Translations under genes and position numbers: made by a program
Shown: positions 49,201 to 61,830 of the stretch, one piece after another
How positions within the stretch are numbered: the first letter of the stretch is position 1
How the letters are laid out: every line of letters begins with the position of its first letter
NCBI GenBank assembly: GCA_013397935.1
Contig: VZRN01001317.1
Location: 1,101,151-1,165,150 of the forward strand
DNA: 64,000 bases
Origin: Dasyornis broadbenti
Taxonomy: Eukaryota; Chordata; Aves; Passeriformes; Dasyornithidae
Direction: 5' to 3'
The notes under the pieces: generated by a model
What the model was told of the DNA's origin: nothing
What the model saw: the letters and a program-made list of their open reading frames with translations, nothing else
The model's database searches: none

Positions 49201-52200
49201 GACAAGATCAACACACCTGGCTAGCAATTGTATGAGGATCTCCTTCCTGCCTTCAAGCAAAGCAGATGAAACACCCATTTACCTATAGCTGTTCTTATAC
49301 TTCATGCTGTTCAAAACAAAACAAAATCCCATCAAGGTATCCAAAATGCTTTTTAAAATGCTCCACAATTCTAGTAAGATGGAAACTGAGTCTACTTCCC
49401 ATCTTAAAAAAAAATAATTGAATTAGATAAAGCTTTTGTGCATACTCTACCAATATTTTCAGAGCTGGTTTCATCCATCAAAACATGTCATTGAAGAGCA
49501 ACAGCAACCAGAGCAACAGAAAGACAGAAATACCAGAGTGAATTATTGGAATAGTGATTTTTGTCTTAGACAAAAATGCATCCTCTAGCAGGCATGTGGA
49601 AATCAAGCTGAGATGCTGCTACCAGCACCAATGTGGTTATATGGAACATGGGAAACAGCTTTGGGAGCAGCCAAGAGCTTGAGGGACAACACGGATGAAG
49701 GAGTTGGTGTGTAACAGACAGACACAACCTCCCAGGGACCGCAATGCTGGTAAAGAGTCACGATCCAGATTCCAGCATCAGCAGCTCCCTTGAAAATAGA
49801 TCCTTTGGCCCAGATGAATTCCCTGGCCATGGGTGAAGGTAGCCTGGAGAACAGCTTTGATCCACCATCCTGAGTGTAAGACAAACCTTTCAGGAAGACT
49901 GGAGACCCATGGAGGCTCTGCCAGGCTCCTGATGGCAGCAGGACTTGAGTGCCTGCAGCGTTCATGCACTTTTCTTCCACCTAAGAGCAGCACTCTGGGG
50001 TCAGACTCATTCATCCCCACCATTCTTTAACAGAAACTGTGTCTGTTACTGTTCTTCTGTGTGTACACCCAAAGATGCAGAGATGGGTATTTTGTACCTC
50101 TCTGTATAACATATAGTTAGGATCCAAAATTGAATTCTCTGCACAGAACAAAATATTTATATTTGGCTTGTACAGCTGCTGTGATTCTCCAACCCTTGAC
50201 ACCACGCTCTTGTTCCCATGGAGGGCAGCTTGCCTATAAATTGAATGAGATAATCTGAAACTGTATTTATCGCACCCAATTTCAGCTGGTAGTCCTTCTG
50301 CCTGTCTCTACAAGGTTGTGCTAGCTGTGATGACAAACTGCAACATCTCATATCTATAAAGTGGTTTGACTCAAGCAATCCTTGCGTTATGTCAAATCAT
50401 GCTCTCAGAGGTGTCGATGAGATTCCAAAGGAGTCAAGTTAGCTCAACACTCAGCAGAAGCTGCTACAGGGAAATGCAATGACTGGGTAGTGAATTTATG
50501 TATTAGGGAGAGCAGAAGAGATCTGATAAAATAAATACTGAAGATTTCACACTAACAAAGTGAAAGTCAGAAAATCTCGAGCTAATGGGATAAATCAGTT
50601 CTCTACCTGCCCATTTCTGAAAAGCTCTAGGAACTGCAGTGAGGTGGTCAGGATAAATGAGATTTTGAAAATCTCCTGCTTTCTCCAAGTTAACGTTTCC
50701 ATGAATTTCTTTTTCCTTTTCACGCAAAGGATCAATATGAAGAGGCAGATGCCCAAGTCTTATTCACTTTCAATAGTAGTTGGTTGCCTAAACACTTCTG
50801 AGAAGCCTTTTGCATGAAAACCTCCCCACATGCAAAACCCAACACATTTACTCCCTATTTCTCATGTAAGTGCACAAACAAAGTATGCTCTGGCACAAAG
50901 TATCACATCACTTTTTCAGTATTAAACTTCTCACAACCTTACTCGTTCCTAACAGATGAAACTAGTCCAACACCTAAAAAGGGTTTCATCAGATCCTCTG
51001 CCCAATCAGGTGTCAAAAATCACCACCATGACTTACAAAACAAAATGCTGTGATCAATAATACGCTAAAATAATGGATACAAAGAACACTGTAACTATGT
51101 AGTCCTCATGATGAAATTTTTAAACCCAAGATATTGACATGTTAAAAAGAAAAATGTATTAAGGTGACCTTGAGTATGGGGAACAAGGAGCGATTCCATT
51201 ATGTTTTTAAATGGAAATTATTATTAAAACACCCGAAGCTGAACTGTTGTAACCAAGTCAACTCAATCTCCCCTTAAAAAATCCCTTTTCTCCCCTTCCA
51301 TTCAGATTGTATTTACAAACTGTAGATGTCTCATTTTTTTTCTTGTGTCATTTCATTATTACAGAGTTGAGATCACTAGCCATCTGCAGCTTCATTTCAT
51401 CAAGCTCTGATTTGTCCTTGGAGCAAGGTCATCCGGGACAAGAACATAAAATGCTGCTTTCCTCAACTGACAGTTCTTTATGCCTTCCTGTAAATACTCC
51501 CTACTAATTTTAAATAATTTTACCACTTCATACTCCCCCTCATATACACTGAAAAAACTGATATACACACACATATTAATAAGGATCTTGTCATTTAACC
51601 ACTGCATGTCATATTAGAAGCAATTAATGGTGTTTATTTGCTGATAACACAGGCATTTCGAACTCCAGCTCAAGAATCCCTGGTAGCTTCATGTGACTTG
51701 CAGGATATTAGCTATGGGTCAGAAGCTGGGATCCCCCCATTCAGCATTAGCATATGCTTGGAGCGACTCTGCTTTTTGTCAAGCAGAAAAAAAAATGCAG
51801 TCAATGCGCAAAAATTATCAGCTGGTATAATACCCTATGGTGGGTGAGTGATAATAAAACATCACTAGATGTACGTGGGTTCATTCATCGAAATCAACAG
51901 ACCAGTAAAGAAAGATTTTCAGGCGCATCACACAATGTTCCAAGCTAAAAACAAAGAAAACAGAACATGGAATTTCTACTCAGATCTGATTTGACTTGCC
52001 ATAAATTCTGGAGCATCTTCTCTGAAGAGAGACTGCTATTCTGCATTACAGCAAAAACCAAACCGAGAAAACAAAACAAACAAAAAAATGAGGGTAAACT
52101 GAATTGAGAATCTTCAAAAGAACCACCAAAAAGAAACAGGGAATAACTGAGTGACAGAGAATAATCAGCATTAGCTCTGGGGGTCAGTCTCACTCCCGAT

Positions 52201-54194
52201 CTCTGCCAGCACATGCTGGCAATGGCAGCCTGAAGGTCCTAGCTCTAATCTCCAACACAAGGTGCCTATCTTTTGGCACCTGGAAAATTCATTACTGGGC
52301 GGATGTGGTGGATATGCTCTGCTGTATGCAGCCATCTGCCTCACAAATAACCACGTGAGAGCTTTTACCTGGGTGTCTCTAATGGCCTCAGCAGTCCTGC
52401 TCATGAAGAAATGCCCACGCTGGAGGTCTGTTTGCAAACACCCCTGGCTCTGTGCTCTGAATTCAAGACTCTGAGGACCTGAGCTGCACAAGCAAGTGTC
52501 CCTTTGGACACACAGCGGAGGGTGTGCTCATGAGGCCGTGAGCATGCACTTTGTCAGAAGAAGAAGTGGAAGCTGGGATCAGCACAGGTGAACTGCCAAG
52601 CCTCTAAAGGAGATGATCTTGAAAAGTGAGTTTGTTTCCTTACTGAGTCACAGGACAAAAGTCATTCCTATGGACTCGGGCTCACATGACCAGGTCCAGT
52701 TTCCAGTTCCGTCATACAGAGATTCTTCACGTGACTATGGGCAAACAACGTCATGGTTCCCCATGTTTCAGTTTTCCTCCAAAAGGAATTAAAGTTCCTC
52801 CTCAGGAAATGATGGAAATTTCCTGAGGCAATGTGGGGGTTTACATCTTAAGCTTCCTGAACTGGTGCCTCTCCCATGCCGTGGAGTCATGACCACATAG
52901 ACCTGGCAGAGCTGCCTTCCTTGCTGCTCACCAGTGAGGGATGGAAGGGCTTTTCCTGCTTCATTCCACATACAAGTTGTTGTCATGTTCTCCTCTCTGT
53001 ATCTCTCCTCCACGTCAGGCCACAGCTGGTTGCATCTCAGAACAACACTAAACGACACAGAGTTATAATGGTCCCTCAGGGCCTCTAACCTGGCTGCACA
53101 GCCCAGTGGAGCGCAGCATGTCCCGGCCACACGCCCCATGATCCTGTGACTTGATCCTTAAGTCCACAAAAAATGCTGCTGCAACAGCTACGGACATCAC
53201 AGCACCTGGAGAATCCCTCAGTGCCAGCTGGGAGCTGTGTGGAGAGGGCTGGGTGCAAGGACAAAGCAGGCCTATGTTTTGTCTTTACAAAAAGAGGAGG
53301 CTGCTGAGGTAGTTACGTGTGAGAAACTCAGGATCTTCCTGCAAGTCATGCTTGATATTTTATTGTGACAACTTTTACTGCAGGGAGAATGGTCCAGTTT
53401 TACTCCACATCCTCTCCCACATTCCTATCTTTGCCCTGTCCCCATTAGTCCTTCTCCATCATTTACGTGGCAGGAGATGTTTTTCATTCAAAATTTATCC
53501 ATGATGAGAAAACCTTCCAAGTGCCTCCAAATACCATTTTCTCATTTTAGCCAATATTTCCCTGAAATTCTGTGGGATTTTGGTGTCTCTGTCACTTAAG
53601 ATAATAGGAGTCTAGGAAACACGTGCCTTTGAACATTTGGCCGGCCACACTTTTGCTCTAAAGAAATAGGGAAGTGTACAAAAGCAGCTCTGAGGCTGGA
53701 GCTCGGCCACGCTCACTGTGAGGCAGAGATGTTGCAGAGCACTCACAAGTGTTTCTTCTGTGGAGACACTGCATGTCAACAGTTAACTTCCCTTTGTTCC
53801 CATCCAAATGATTAAGGTTAGAAGCTTGCCTGGTGACATCACCAGAGTTTAAACATGCTGGATATAGTCCAGGGAGCCAAAGTTATTGCTGACCCCATGG
53901 TTACTGATCCACTCTGCAAGTAGCTGATGTCTGCTCTCGCTTTATGAATTATTTAATGGGTTAAAGATTGGTCAGATCTTCTTTATGCAATGCACAGCTA
54001 TACATTGGGCAGGAGGACGTAAACATGCATTAACAAGGTTAAAGTCATATACTGTAACTACACTGTTTTCAGCTTGCAGCTTTATTGACTTAATCATGCC
54101 AGCACCGCAGCCAACAAATCATTAAATCCATTCCATTCTTCTGCTGGTTACCAACCACAAAAACACAGGCAGGCAAACACGGAGCAAATCTCGG

Positions 54195-54217
54195 AGGGGG
54201 TGGGGAGGGCGGTGGGG
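54195..54217 (+). other. potential G-quadruplex tract
   Basis: GGGGGTGGGGAGGG followed by CGGTGGGG gives four G runs of at least three, with loops of 1, 1 and 4 bases. In the transcript of the minus-strand gene this is a C-rich tract. Confidence 0.65.
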
Positions 54218-54374
54218 TGCAGGGCCGAGGAGAACAGTGGGATCACTATGGAGCGACGCTGGCCTGTCACTGCCAGCACAAAGACGCCAAATCTGTCTTT
54301 ATGGACTAAGTGGTTTCATGGTTTAAAGTGACACACTCATTTGTTCCTGTTTTGCAATGATTATAGAAAAGAAG

Positions 54375-54396
54375 AAGGGGGGGAGTGGGGAGAGGG
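54375..54396 (+). other. second G-rich tract
   Basis: A run of seven G, then AGTGGGGAGAGGG. It can form a four-run quadruplex if the G7 is split, so the evidence is weaker than for the tract at 54195. Confidence 0.5.
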
Positions 54397-54436
54397 AATA
54401 AAAAGCAAGCTGAGCTTCTTCATACTATAATGGGAG

Positions 54437-54484
54437 TGTGTGTGTATACATGTGTGTGTCTGTGTGTGCATGTGTCTGTGTGTC
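54437..54484 (+). repeat. TG-rich microsatellite
   Basis: Interrupted TG repeat (GTGTGTGTGTATACATGTGT and related units). It gives overlapping Cys/Val-rich frames that are repeat by-products. Confidence 0.9.
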
Positions 54485-57257
54485 GTGCATCCTCGCAGAG
54501 CCACAGACCTCAGCTGCAAACACCCCCCATGCCAGGGCAGAGGGGATCTGGGTGCTTGTGGCACCCCAGGGGTCTCAGGCTCTGTGCTGCACTCTCTGCT
54601 AAGCTGCCACCAAGCACAGGCATGATTTAGAGTTCAGCATAAAAGCAAGGAGACATGGAGCATTAAATCAGTCCTTCCACTGCCCTCCAGGAGCAGCTCG
54701 GACCACAGCGAGCCATCGGAGAAGTCTCTGCTCTCAGACTGAAGTAACAACTTCACTTTCAAAAAAAAGGCTTTAATCTTTGGCCTGGCACTTAACTGTA
54801 ACTTTTCAGATCCATGTTCAGGCCCCCCAGAAGCTCCCTGATTGTCAGTAGTGTGGAGAATACAGGTGCCCACTGCAGTCAGCAGATTACCAAAATACGG
54901 TTTCTAGGTGCTTAGTTGAAGATATCCAGGTTTGGAAATGGAGCTGTCAGCTTATCAGGTTTGAACCTGTAAGGTCTTTATTTGTCACTGCTGTGTGTCT
55001 TGTTGGTTTTTTGATGGAAATTATCTTCTCCATCACCAATGGTTTGGTGCCTGTGCTAGCGGAGCATCCTGTCAAAACATGTGTTACAAGCAGGCTACAG
55101 AGTAAGAATTTAGCATGAACTCCTAGAAACCTTCAGACATCAGAGCATTTTGCTTCTTTTACTGAAGCCTATTTGCAAGCTTTCCTCCAGTGTGAGAACA
55201 TGAAACAAACTCCCCTTGTCTGGAAAACACTCAGCAAGGCCAGGAGAGATTCCTGGCCCAGAAGAAATGGCCCACAAGCTCCCTTTGCTTCACCTTCTGG
55301 GTAGAAGCTGCTTAGTGCTCCCTGTGAGAAGAACCCAGATTTTAGGATCCTGCCAGTGCAGGGACTTGGCAGATACATTTATACCTTGTCCTGAGATACA
55401 CCACTCTAGACCATGTGAACACCATCATTATTTGGTTTATAGTTGTTTTCTTCAGACCCAAACAAGTCTTCTTACACTTTGAGTTCCAACCTTGCCTTTT
55501 TTTGTTTACTAGTCTCCAGATCCCTATCACCCAGAGACGGCTCCTGGCTCCATTATATTGCAAATAAACATATCATTACTTGGTGTAGGAGTTGGCCAGA
55601 ATTCCTCTTGGAAACAGCCTCCAAGAAGAGCTTGTCCCCTGGCCTCTCACCTGTGGTGTGGAGGCAGTGGAACACACTATCAAAGGTGTTTCTTTCCAGC
55701 CACCATGCTGGAAAACTAAACAGAAACGAAAATGATTTTTGAAAGTCAGGAAGTCAAAAGTCAGCTATTTAAGGTACCTGTGTGACTTTTGACTTAATAG
55801 ACTTTAATATATTGGATCACCACAGCTGCTGTTGCCTCTGTAGACCAGGAATAAAGGCACCTCCAGCAGGCAAGGGCCAAGCCTAGGTGTGTTCTCCAGG
55901 CTTGCCTCACTGCAGCCCATCCACTGCATCTTGGAGGGGCACATTATGGTGAGCTGAAATTACTCTATACACATCTTCTCCACTGGCCACAGAAGAAGTC
56001 TAAATGATGGGAGCAGAAGGATGTATCCCAGCCAGACACAGAGGAGGACAGACAAGGGAGAGCTCACAAGGCCCAAACCAGGGCTTAACCACACAACTAT
56101 TTTGTCTTTTTTCTGGAGTTCAGCAGCCCCAGCTCCACAGCTTGTTCTCAGCAGAACCAGCTCTGCTGCACCCAGCCAGCACTGCCTCCCTCCACTGAAT
56201 CCCAGCTCCACATCTCCCTGCCAGCCTGCACCCACCTCCCACTGGTGTGTGCTCGAAGGCCCAAGCTGGCCATTTGGGGGCTGCTGTGATGGACTCACAG
56301 CCTGGAGAGCACCTTATCAGTGCCCTGTGCTTATCAGGAGAACACGGGAATGCAGAGGAGGCTCTGCAGCGGCAGTCATTAGCGACAAGCTGCTTCAAAG
56401 GGAAGTGACAGTTGTGCTGATGTTTAAGGACGGACACACCCAGCCAGGAGTAACACACCAGTTGGGCTATTTATAATCCCTGATTCTCGAGTCTTAAAAT
56501 AGCACTGCTTTTATTTTTATATTTTTAGGCACACTTGTATGTTTAAGCAACTCCATTCGCAGGCTCCACATCACACACATCACAGGCAGTCTTGGAAATG
56601 ACACTCAGCACTCCATGCCTCCCCACGGAAAGCAGAGGTGAATTTCCCTCTCCCCATGGCCCCTATCTCCTTGGCAAATGTGACTAGAGTACCTAGGCCT
56701 ATTTCCATGTATTTTTACATACAGACTGCCTCTTCCAAAAGCACAAAGCAGGGGCCATGCAGCCTCTGCAAACACCCAGCTGAAGTGGAACAGCAGAGGT
56801 GTTCCAGGCGGCTGTACGTGGCCACATGTGTGCTGCTCTCATCAACAGGCACCACAGAGCCTCTAAGTTAATGGGTCCTGTAAGAAAGCAATCCTGATTG
56901 TTTGTGTTTTTCTTAAAAAACAAAGGTCAATATACAGAACTAGTTAAACAAATCAGGGCTGCAGGTCTGAAAGGAGTGCTCCCTTTGGCTGCAACACAGC
57001 CCTGGCTATTTGTTCTCTGCTCCCTGGTGCCACAATGTACCTCGGTTGGCATTTCTTAATGACTGGAGCATCCATGTGCTCTTTGTAGAACAATTATAAA
57101 ATATTCAGGGCAGGAGAAAAAATTCCTTGCACAGCCAAGGCTCCAGCAGACTGCATAGGTGTCAAATGGTAAATCGTTAGGTGTTTTGTTTTAATTGCAG
57201 AGTTATTTATACCCTAGAACTTGTTATTAACATAGGAAAAAACAGAACCTATTGTTA

Positions 57258-57283
57258 CCCATAATTAAAGGGACTATTATGGG
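57258..57283. repeat. perfect 8-bp inverted repeat, 10-base spacer
   Basis: CCCATAAT at 57258-57265 and ATTATGGG at 57276-57283 are exact reverse complements around TAAAGGGACT. The arms carry TAAT cores. It could be a paired protein-binding site or a small hairpin. Confidence 0.6.
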
Positions 57284-59338
57284 ACTGCAAAAGCATGGAT
57301 AGTCCCAGCCAGACCACCTGTCCTTTGGCAGTGGTGACTGTCACAGGTAGGAACATTAAATAGAGGCCCAATCTCAAGGTACTTCAGCCAAGAGGTTCAG
57401 AGGGGTGGTCCCAATATGTGAACCCAAATTTCTGCACTCAGTCTCACTCCCAGCACCCCTCTCCTGCTTCTGGCCACAGGCCTGGCATAAAGCAGGGGAG
57501 CTTTGAGGAAAGGGTACTGCAGGGGTGCAAACCCATCCTTCCCTACCAGCTAAGCCTTTCTGACCAAGGGGTGCACGGATAAGACACATCCTGGATTTGG
57601 CCTGGAGTTGCATAACCATCCTGTTAAAATTCAGGATTAACTGGTTATATTTTCATTTGTGAGATCATTATCTGCCCCAAGAAAGGTTTCCGATTTCACC
57701 AGCACTAATCAGGAGCCACAATGGATTTCCGGTCTCGGCGCTGAGGCTCAAGAGCCTTTGTACCTTGTGGAGCCGGTTTAAATTCAAATCTAATTGGCAG
57801 GGCTATCGTAGCTGCATGTTGAACAGATTAGGAAAAAAAAATGCCACTGCCATTCTACTGTAACTTGTTTCTAAGTCCATTTCTTACAGACACAAATCTC
57901 TCTGAGCACCAAAGCATCTCATAGCTACACTCCCTTTCGAGGAATGACACTCTCAGTCTCCCCAGTGGCCCTGAGGAATGATCCTCATTACAGTTCTGAG
58001 CCTTAAAAGAGATGTGCCAAAGCCCTGCACTGGTGCCCACCTCAAGTTCTGGTTTAGGCTGTTAAGGACATCATAAAAAATAAGCAGCAAACAGGTCCAG
58101 AATAAAGACATTAGTGTGCCACGACAGCCTGTGCTCCCAACGATGCAGGGTTATGTGCCCTGCACTGAGCTGTGGGCTCAGCAGCATTTCCCATTGGAAT
58201 GCTGTCACCCAACAGGACATCCTGGCACAGGAGGTGCACTGGCCTAGGACAGTCAAGTACTACTGATACCATTTATACCTGGGAGGCCAAACAGACTCAC
58301 AGAAGGTACTAAAGGCTCACTGACAACTGGCTTCACCAGATGAGTAAATTAGGCCTGGGTTACAGTCTTCGTGTTCTCTCACTGCCTCCACCCCCCAGGA
58401 CTGTGTGAGTCAGTGGAACTGGAGGGAAAATATACACAAAATTCTACAAGTGCAGGAATTAAAGAGACATCTCCAAAGCTTGCCTGTGGCACTCAATACC
58501 AGCTGCAAAATTGGGTTAGCTTGACATTGCTGCTGGAGGTGAACAGAGCTGGGAAGGCTGGCTGAGTAGCGGGCGAGCAGAGCCCCTCTCTGCAGAGCAG
58601 GTGAGCACAGCGCTGCCCACAGCCTCATTGCTCCAGCACGGAAACACCTTTTAAATTTTTAAATCCGGGAGTGAGAGCAATTAAGAAAACAAACTTTGTT
58701 TCCTGAACAAACATGGGGTTCAGACAGTTTGGGATTATGAGATACATGCAAATCTTTAAGTCTGGCCTGAGCCAGTTTTTGAGGGCTGGAGAACTTGCAG
58801 AGTTCTCCAAGGTTCAAAAGAGCTTTGCCTTGAATAGTCATGGCAAGAACATTTTGGTGTCGAGGTTCTTTTCCCATCACCGAAGCAGCCCCAGCTGACA
58901 GTCACAGGGCCTGGCAGTGGACTGGGAGAGCTCTGTAAATGGTGTGGCAGCTCTGGAGAGTAAACCCTTGTAAATCCTGCTGCAGGAGTGCCCCATCACA
59001 GGGGGCTCTCCCGGTTTGTCTGCTCAGACAGGATGCCAGGCCCTGCTGGCAATGACATCCTGCTGCCGCTCCCGACACGATGCCACCCGAGCCACCTGCC
59101 TGGCGCTGACCTGTCCCCTGTCCCAGCAGCTTTCAGAAACCAGTGCACCAACCAGCCCAGGAAAAAAGTGACAAAGCACCAGGTTACACCAATTTTTTCC
59201 TCAATATTTTCCTTTCTGCTCCCTTTTGCTGCTGGGCTTGAGAAAAAGATATAAAGGCTGATAAAAATGAGTCCACAAACCTCTGACACTCTGCCCCCAA
59301 GTTGGGGAGGTTTCCAGGGGCTGCCTCCAGAGTCAGCT

Positions 59339-59380
59339 GGGAGGAGGGAGAGGAGGCAGGGGAGGGAGAAGGGGAAAAAA
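59339..59380 (+). repeat. purine-rich G tract
   Basis: About 40 bases of almost only G and A (GGGAGGAGGGAGAGGAGG then CAGGGGAGGGAGAAGGGG). It can form a quadruplex or triplex in principle. Confidence 0.65.
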
Positions 59381-61579
59381 TGAACAGCTGCAAAGCAATT
59401 AAGCCTGCCTCCCTGCCGTACTGTCCAAAGCAGGAGGCAATCTAATTCAGCCTGGTGCCTCTCTTCCTTCAGCCGTCTGGTGCCTGCCTAGGATTCAGGA
59501 AAGGGGCTGTCTGACTGCCCACTTTGTCTGACGAGCCAAAGGGGCCCTTCCCAGCCACAATTTCCAAAGGAAAGAGATCTTGGCTGGCGGTGTCTCTTCT
59601 TTTCTGAGAAAAACATGCACTGAATGTAGTGGCAGCAGCTTTATAACCCTCTCCTGCCCTTCCTCAGCAAACAACCAAAGTGGAGCTGGAGAAGAAAATG
59701 ACCCCGCTGGCTCCCCGGCTCAGCACTTGTCTCCCAGCACAATGAATCAATTAGCGTCCCATCATTATTGTGGTAACTGAATCTTTCACAAGCAAGATTT
59801 TATATAGAGATAGAATAGGATGTTTTCTGCTCATTTCCTTCCTGTCATTCCAATCACGAACTACTGTTAAAAATACAATGCATTTAAAGTCTGTAACATT
59901 TGCAAGCATGTGTTCCAGTTTCCCAGCTGAACCACTGGGCATTTGTTTTCTGCCCAGTAAAGGTGTGGAGAAACAGCTATCGAGGGGAGCCTGTGGTGCA
60001 ACTGGGTTAGAAACTCACATGTACAGAAGGTCATCTCATTTTCATGTTCCTAATATCAGGGATTACTTTAATTCCTTATTCTGGCCAACTGTTTTGGTTT
60101 ATAATCCACAGCACAGGACTCCTTCCAGCCTGTCTAAGGTGCTACTTGTTCTGGTATTTCTTCAGAAACTGGCAAAAATGTTTTATTTGGAAAATGTTAG
60201 TGAGGCAGGGCAATAAAAGCCTTTTAGTACCCAGTCAGAGGAGCAAATAGGTCTGTTAGGAGAACAGAGTACAATTCAACTCTACTTTCAGTTCTGTTTG
60301 ACAGTAATCTAGGCAGCAGGTACATACCTTCCCCCTGGCTTAATCAAGACAGAAATACGCAAAATGTGTATTTTAAATGCAGCTAGACAGCATTTCATCT
60401 TTTGAAATATCTCAATACTGTTACCATAACTAGAAAAAGATAAGAAATCATAGCGAAAGCAAGATTTTAGCCCACCATTCTGATAAATGCTTTATAAAGG
60501 ATGAAATTTGAGGATTATTATTTAAGTCTCCAAGAGCTAAAGCATGGTAACTTTATATATTGTGTCAACCTACAATGTAGCAACACATCGAACATAGGAG
60601 TTCCTTACTAATCTTATTCCACATAAGGTCCCTCCTGAACGCCACAGTTGTTTTTTTTTTTTTTTTTAATTAAAATTTATAGACATATAGATATATGCCA
60701 CCTATGTAGAAAAAAGCTCAGACTCTGGACTGGGCACAAAACAGATTTGTCCATATCCCCCCTCAATGACAGAATTTTTTCTTACGGGAAAGTTCTTCTT
60801 AATTTTTAATTCCCTTTAAAAAATTTAAAGTGCAACATAAATAAATGTTGGGGATTTTAGTCCAAGTCCTAAACTACGGTAAAACACTGATATGTCTAGC
60901 AAAACCTTTTTCAGTTAAAGATTTACTCACATTTCAGGACCATCACACAATCTGTGGTGATGTTATCAGCATTTCTCTGTTCTTGCTGACCTCAAGCGCT
61001 CTTAAACCATTATATACATAATATTCTCTGATAATAGAATGCCATTCACATTTCAGTAACAATAATTCACTTTAAATGAGATAAGAACTTACAAGTCAAA
61101 TGAATCTACCTCTGCTTGAGAGATATCAGCACACTTTGGGGAACTGTAGAGTCACAAATAATGTCATCAAGAATCTGACACTATTCTTGGAGAGCTTGTA
61201 CTCCCAGTTACATCAACAGGAATTTGAGATGTGTAAGAATTGCAAAAGCAGATGTTAATCTGCAGCAAACACCACAGGTATGGGCAGTCTGCATTTTTGC
61301 CTTAAGCAAACAAGAACAAACAAGACTATTAATGAGAGAAAACAGCACCAGTTTCTAACTGCATATATAAATAGGCATTAAAACCAACTATATTCTTGAA
61401 GTGAGTCATTACATTGCAAAGAAAACTTTTACAAGAAACTTCATGTTGTTTACAAATTTCCCATTTACATTTTGTTTGAATTCTTGCTTTCCCATTCATA
61501 GCATGCACCCCAGCCTTAGTAAAGATCTTCAAGAGATGGAAACTTGATGCTTTAACTAAAAACAGAATCATCAAGATTT

Positions 61580-61830
61580 ACCCCGGCGCCTTCAGTGAAC
61601 TCGTTCTCCACTTTCTCTGCAGTCAAATAACTAAAGCAACCTAAACACCGACCTTCTTATCAAACTGAGCCAAGATTACTCGGCGTTGTGCTGGCACAGG
61701 GGATGGCGGCTGCTCTGGGTCCCGGCTGGGGGAGTCAGTGGCCGCTCTGCCTTCGGCACTCCCCAGCTCAGCCCTCAGCACTGCGCTAACGCCGAGCCAA
61801 GGACGAAAAATACAGCAGGAATAGCTTAAT
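61580..61830. promoter_or_regulatory. CpG-dense islet in the MAMLD1 intron
   Basis: Around 61678-61806 there are about nine CpG in 130 bases, in an intron otherwise almost free of CpG. On the minus strand a frame is open from about 61845 to a TAG at 61643-61641 and includes PAQRRVILAQFDKK (61694-61653). On the plus strand GGGGATGGCGGCTGC has an ATG at 61703 opening a 28-codon frame. The arms CTCGGCGTT (61679-61687) and AACGCCGAG (61788-61796) form an inverted repeat. It could be an alternative promoter or an unannotated exon. I do not recognise either peptide. Confidence 0.35.

Noticed and set aside
49603..49980. 125-codon minus-strand frame considered as an upstream MAMLD1 exon
   Set aside because: It lacks the Ser/Gln/Pro-rich Mastermind composition, and I did not see a convincing acceptor and donor pair in the right phase.
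54385..54630. Cys/Val-rich plus-strand frame
   Set aside because: It is produced by the TG microsatellite.
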